This document shows positions 62,151 to 64,000 of a stretch of 64,000 bases of DNA, in pieces. Position 1 is the stretch's first letter; each line of letters begins with the position of its first letter. The notes beneath the pieces were generated by a model. It did not search any database. It saw nothing but the letters and a program-made list of their open reading frames with translations, and was not told the origin of the DNA. The DNA is taken from positions 62,001 to 126,000 of the forward strand of contig NZ_BSOA01000043.1 of NCBI RefSeq assembly GCF_030160275.1, in the 5' to 3' direction. Source of the stretch: Dyella flagellata. Its GTDB lineage: Bacteria > Pseudomonadota > Gammaproteobacteria > Xanthomonadales > Rhodanobacteraceae. Made by a program: the position numbers and the translations under genes.

Positions 62151-63065
62151 TTAAGCGGCTTTTGGACTTTCATAGCCAAGGCGCTGCCGCAGCCGTGGCG
62201 TTGCAAAGTCCAGGAATGCACGCAACTTCAACGGGATGTGGCGCTGTCTCGGATACACCAGGCTGGCCGGCATGGGCGCGGGTTCGAATGCTTGAAGCAG
62301 CCGTACCAATGCGCCGGATTTCAATGCATCGGCGACTTGGTCCGAGAGGACGCGCGCAATGCCGGCATCCGCGATAGCGGCAATGACCGCCGCTTCTGCC
62401 GAATTCACGGTGAGGCGCGATGCCACTTGGATCACTTGAGTACTTCGTTCGAAGCGAAACTCCCACTTATCCGCGGCCGAGTAACCCTCATAGGTAATGC
62501 ATTCGTGTGAGGTGAGATCGTGCGGGTCCTTGGGGACGCCATGCGATGCCAGGTAGGCGGGGCTTGCGCAATGCACGCGACTGATCAGTGCGATGCGGGT
62601 GGCGATGATATCGCTATCTGGAAGCTCGCCCAGGCGGACGGCGACATCCACATGTTCCTCGAGCAAGTTGCTCACGCGATCGCTCAACTGGATGCGTGCA
62701 CGCACCTTCGGATAAGCCTGAAGAAACTCGACCAAGACAGGGACTACATGATGGCGGCCGACAACCAGCGGCGCACTGACGACTAGCTCCCCCTGGGGCG
62801 CTCGATACTCGCCGGTTGCCGTGCGCTCGGCTTCCATGAGGTCTTCCAGGATGCGCCGGCATGCAGCGACGTAGTCGCGGCCCGCATCGGTCAGGGTGAG
62901 CTTGCGCGTGCCTCGCAGCACTAGGCGCACACGCAAGTGTTCCTCCAATTCCGATACGCGGCGGCTAACGGTGGCCAATGGAATATGCAGTTGGCGACTG
63001 GCTGCGGAAAGGCTGCCGGAGTCCACCGCCGCGAGGAGGATTCTCATGGCTTCGAGTCGGTCCAT
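62151..63065 (-). CDS. LysR-family transcriptional regulator
   Basis: A 304-residue regulator: HTH at 1-60 (MRILLAAVDSGSLSAASRQL, LATVSRRVSELEEHLRVRLV) and effector domain at about 90-295 (GELVVSAPLVVGRHHVVPVL, VSNLLEEHVDVAVRLGELPD). The wording is of the large DsdC/AaeR-like subgroup. It is divergent from two tandem ohr-like genes, with 170 bp between, and may control them. No redox-sensing cysteine typical of OxyR (such as the CxxxH regulatory pair) is evident. Confidence 0.9.
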   Translation of the reverse strand: MDRLEAMRILLAAVDSGSLSAASRQLHIPLATVSRRVSELEEHLRVRLVLRGTRKLTLTDAGRDYVAACRRILEDLMEAERTATGEYRAPQGELVVSAPLVVGRHHVVPVLVEFLQAYPKVRARIQLSDRVSNLLEEHVDVAVRLGELPDSDIIATRIALISRVHCASPAYLASHGVPKDPHDLTSHECITYEGYSAADKWEFRFERSTQVIQVASRLTVNSAEAAVIAAIADAGIARVLSDQVADALKSGALVRLLQAFEPAPMPASLVYPRQRHIPLKLRAFLDFATPRLRQRLGYESPKAA

Positions 63066-63077
63066 AGCCTCTCACTG

Positions 63078-63131
63078 CTGGAAGGGTTCTTACCAAATTT
63101 ACCGGCTAGTGGGCTCACCTGGAAGGGTCTA
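63078..63131. promoter_or_regulatory. Direct repeat in the lysR/ohr intergenic region
   Basis: CTGGAAGGGT occurs twice, starting at 63078 and 63119 (41 bp apart, about four helical turns), each with CTCAC upstream. It could be a binding site of the LysR protein; no inverted T-N11-A palindrome is obvious here. Confidence 0.4.
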
Positions 63132-63235
63132 ATTTTGCGCGCATCCGGCCAACCCATGCAGCAACGCGTTCCTGTTGATGACCGGTACCTCTGGCAACAC
63201 ACAACCCAACCCCACGAAGCATTGAGAAACCAGTC

Positions 63236-63682
63236 ATGAAAAAGATCGAAAAAGTTCGTTACACCGGCCTTACTCATACCAAGGTCAACCGCGATCCCGC
63301 CCTTCAGCGTGGCGAGCACGGCGTTGTCGACATGAAGCTGTCGACACCGGGTGGGCAAAGCTACGAGTTCATCGCCGCCGAGTTGCATCCCACTGCCGAA
63401 CAGCTGTTCGCGGGGGCATGGTCAGCCTGCTGGATCGCTGCCCTCGGTATCGCAGCCTCGTTGAAGAAGGTCGCGCTGCCGCAAGACACGACGGTGAACA
63501 TCCAGGTCAGCATCGGTGAAAACGGCCCGGCGTGGGTGCTTGGCGCCAAATTCAATATTCGCATTCCGGGCGTGAATCAGGCCGTTGCCGAAGCGCTTGC
63601 CCATGCGGCGCATCAGATCTGCCCTTACTCCAAGGCAGTGGAAGGCAATATCGAAGTCGCCATGGACGTTGTCACGGCTTGA
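63236..63682 (+). CDS. ohr: Ohr/OsmC-family peroxiredoxin, first of a tandem pair
   Basis: A 148-residue Ohr-type organic-hydroperoxide reductase. The two catalytic cysteines are Cys65 (AWSACWIAAL) and Cys129 (QICPYSKA). The catalytic arginine is probably Arg19 (KVNRDPALQRG). Family wording LPQDTTVNIQVSIGE and FNIRIPGVNQAVAEALAHAA is typical. Ohr reduces lipid and organic peroxides using lipoylated proteins. Usually a MarR-type OhrR gene is next to it; here a LysR gene is divergent instead. An almost identical gene follows 105 bp downstream. Confidence 0.92.
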   Translation: MKKIEKVRYTGLTHTKVNRDPALQRGEHGVVDMKLSTPGGQSYEFIAAELHPTAEQLFAGAWSACWIAALGIAASLKKVALPQDTTVNIQVSIGENGPAWVLGAKFNIRIPGVNQAVAEALAHAAHQICPYSKAVEGNIEVAMDVVTA

Positions 63683-63787
63683 AGCGTGGCCAAGCCGGTT
63701 CGTTGAGCCATTGGCGACGAACCGGCTAACGGCCGACTCAACCGAGTTATTCAGATTCATCCCCCCAATCCCTGTAAGAAACGCATC

Positions 63788-64000
63788 ATGAAAAAGATCG
63801 AAAAAATCCACTACACCGGCCAAACCCTCACCAAGGTCAACCGTGATCCCGCGCTTCAACGCGGCGAACACGGCGTTGCCGACATCAAGTTGTCGGCCGC
63901 GGGTGGGGAAAACTACGAGTTCATCGCCGCCGAACTGCACCCCACCGCCGAGCAGTTGTTCGCAGGCGCATGGTCGGCTTGCTGGATCACCGTCCTGAAT
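63788..64000 (+). CDS. ohr: Ohr/OsmC-family peroxiredoxin, second of a tandem pair (cut by window end)
   Basis: The first 71 residues are visible. They are closely similar to the upstream gene (KKIEKIHYTGQTLTKVNRDP, FIAAELHPTAEQLFAGAWSA), including the first catalytic cysteine in AWSACW. The initiation context CATGAAAAAGATCGAAAAA is repeated as in the first copy. The second half lies beyond the window. It is a recent duplication. Confidence 0.88.
   Translation, partial: MKKIEKIHYTGQTLTKVNRDPALQRGEHGVADIKLSAAGGENYEFIAAELHPTAEQLFAGAWSACWITVLN

Noticed and set aside
1-64000. tRNA, rRNA, CRISPR array, prophage or insertion sequence
   Set aside because: None seen by eye; no transposase or integrase-like product, no array of spaced direct repeats.

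Overview
The window looks like a chromosomal segment of a GC-rich gammaproteobacterium of the Xanthomonadales, most likely family Rhodanobacteraceae (Dyella/Rhodanobacter/Luteibacter-like). This is inferred from the carbohydrate TonB-dependent receptor next to a LacI regulator and an MFS transporter, from the many GTAG-type palindromic repeats, and from the overall protein style. No rRNA, tRNA, CRISPR array, phage or insertion sequence is visible. About 50 protein genes are supported. Both strands are used and most operons are short.

Layout. 1-9.9 kb holds small metabolic and regulatory genes: a 51-residue membrane peptide, a GlxA-type regulator divergent from an ABM-domain protein, a secreted alpha/beta hydrolase, a DipZ-like thiol-disulfide protein, a VOC protein, a secreted beta-helix protein, a LysR regulator with a divergent exported protein, and a PD40 propeller. 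10-17.8 kb holds a CHASE3 hybrid kinase, YceI, two small unknown genes, a large secreted protein and a ParB-like protein bracketed by repeats. 18.2-28.5 kb is a seven-gene chemosensory operon (CheW, CheR-TPR, CheW, MCP, CheA-REC, CheB, hybrid kinase). Its gene content matches Wsp systems, but the last gene is a multi-domain kinase instead of a diguanylate cyclase. No flagellar gene and no cheY are present. 28.9-33.7 kb is a spore-coat-U type chaperone/usher pilus operon.

34-38 kb holds a second GlxA regulator, a glyoxalase-like exported protein, and a divergent pair made of a HiPIP and a fused cytochrome c-porin that resembles Cyc2 of iron oxidizers. 38.2-46.2 kb is a beta-1,3-glucan utilization locus: TonB receptor, LacI regulator, MFS transporter and a GH64 enzyme with carbohydrate-binding modules. 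Matching tandem operator-like palindromes precede the receptor/regulator pair and the enzyme gene. 46.2-55 kb holds a transsulfuration-type PLP enzyme with a divergent LysR gene, a lipoprotein, a YdeP-like molybdoenzyme, a multicopper oxidase and an exported D-amino-acid-oxidase-like protein. 55-62 kb holds two close paralogues of a glutaminase-less asparagine-synthetase-like ATPase, an unknown 131-residue protein, a GT2 glycosyltransferase and a second CHASE3 hybrid kinase. The end of the window has a LysR regulator divergent from two tandem ohr-like genes, the last cut by the window edge.

The best candidates for little-described biology are the duplicated asparagine-synthetase-like/GT2 cluster, the Cyc2-like/HiPIP pair, and the Wsp-like pathway with a kinase output. 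All functions are read from protein motifs and gene context by eye; no database search was run.
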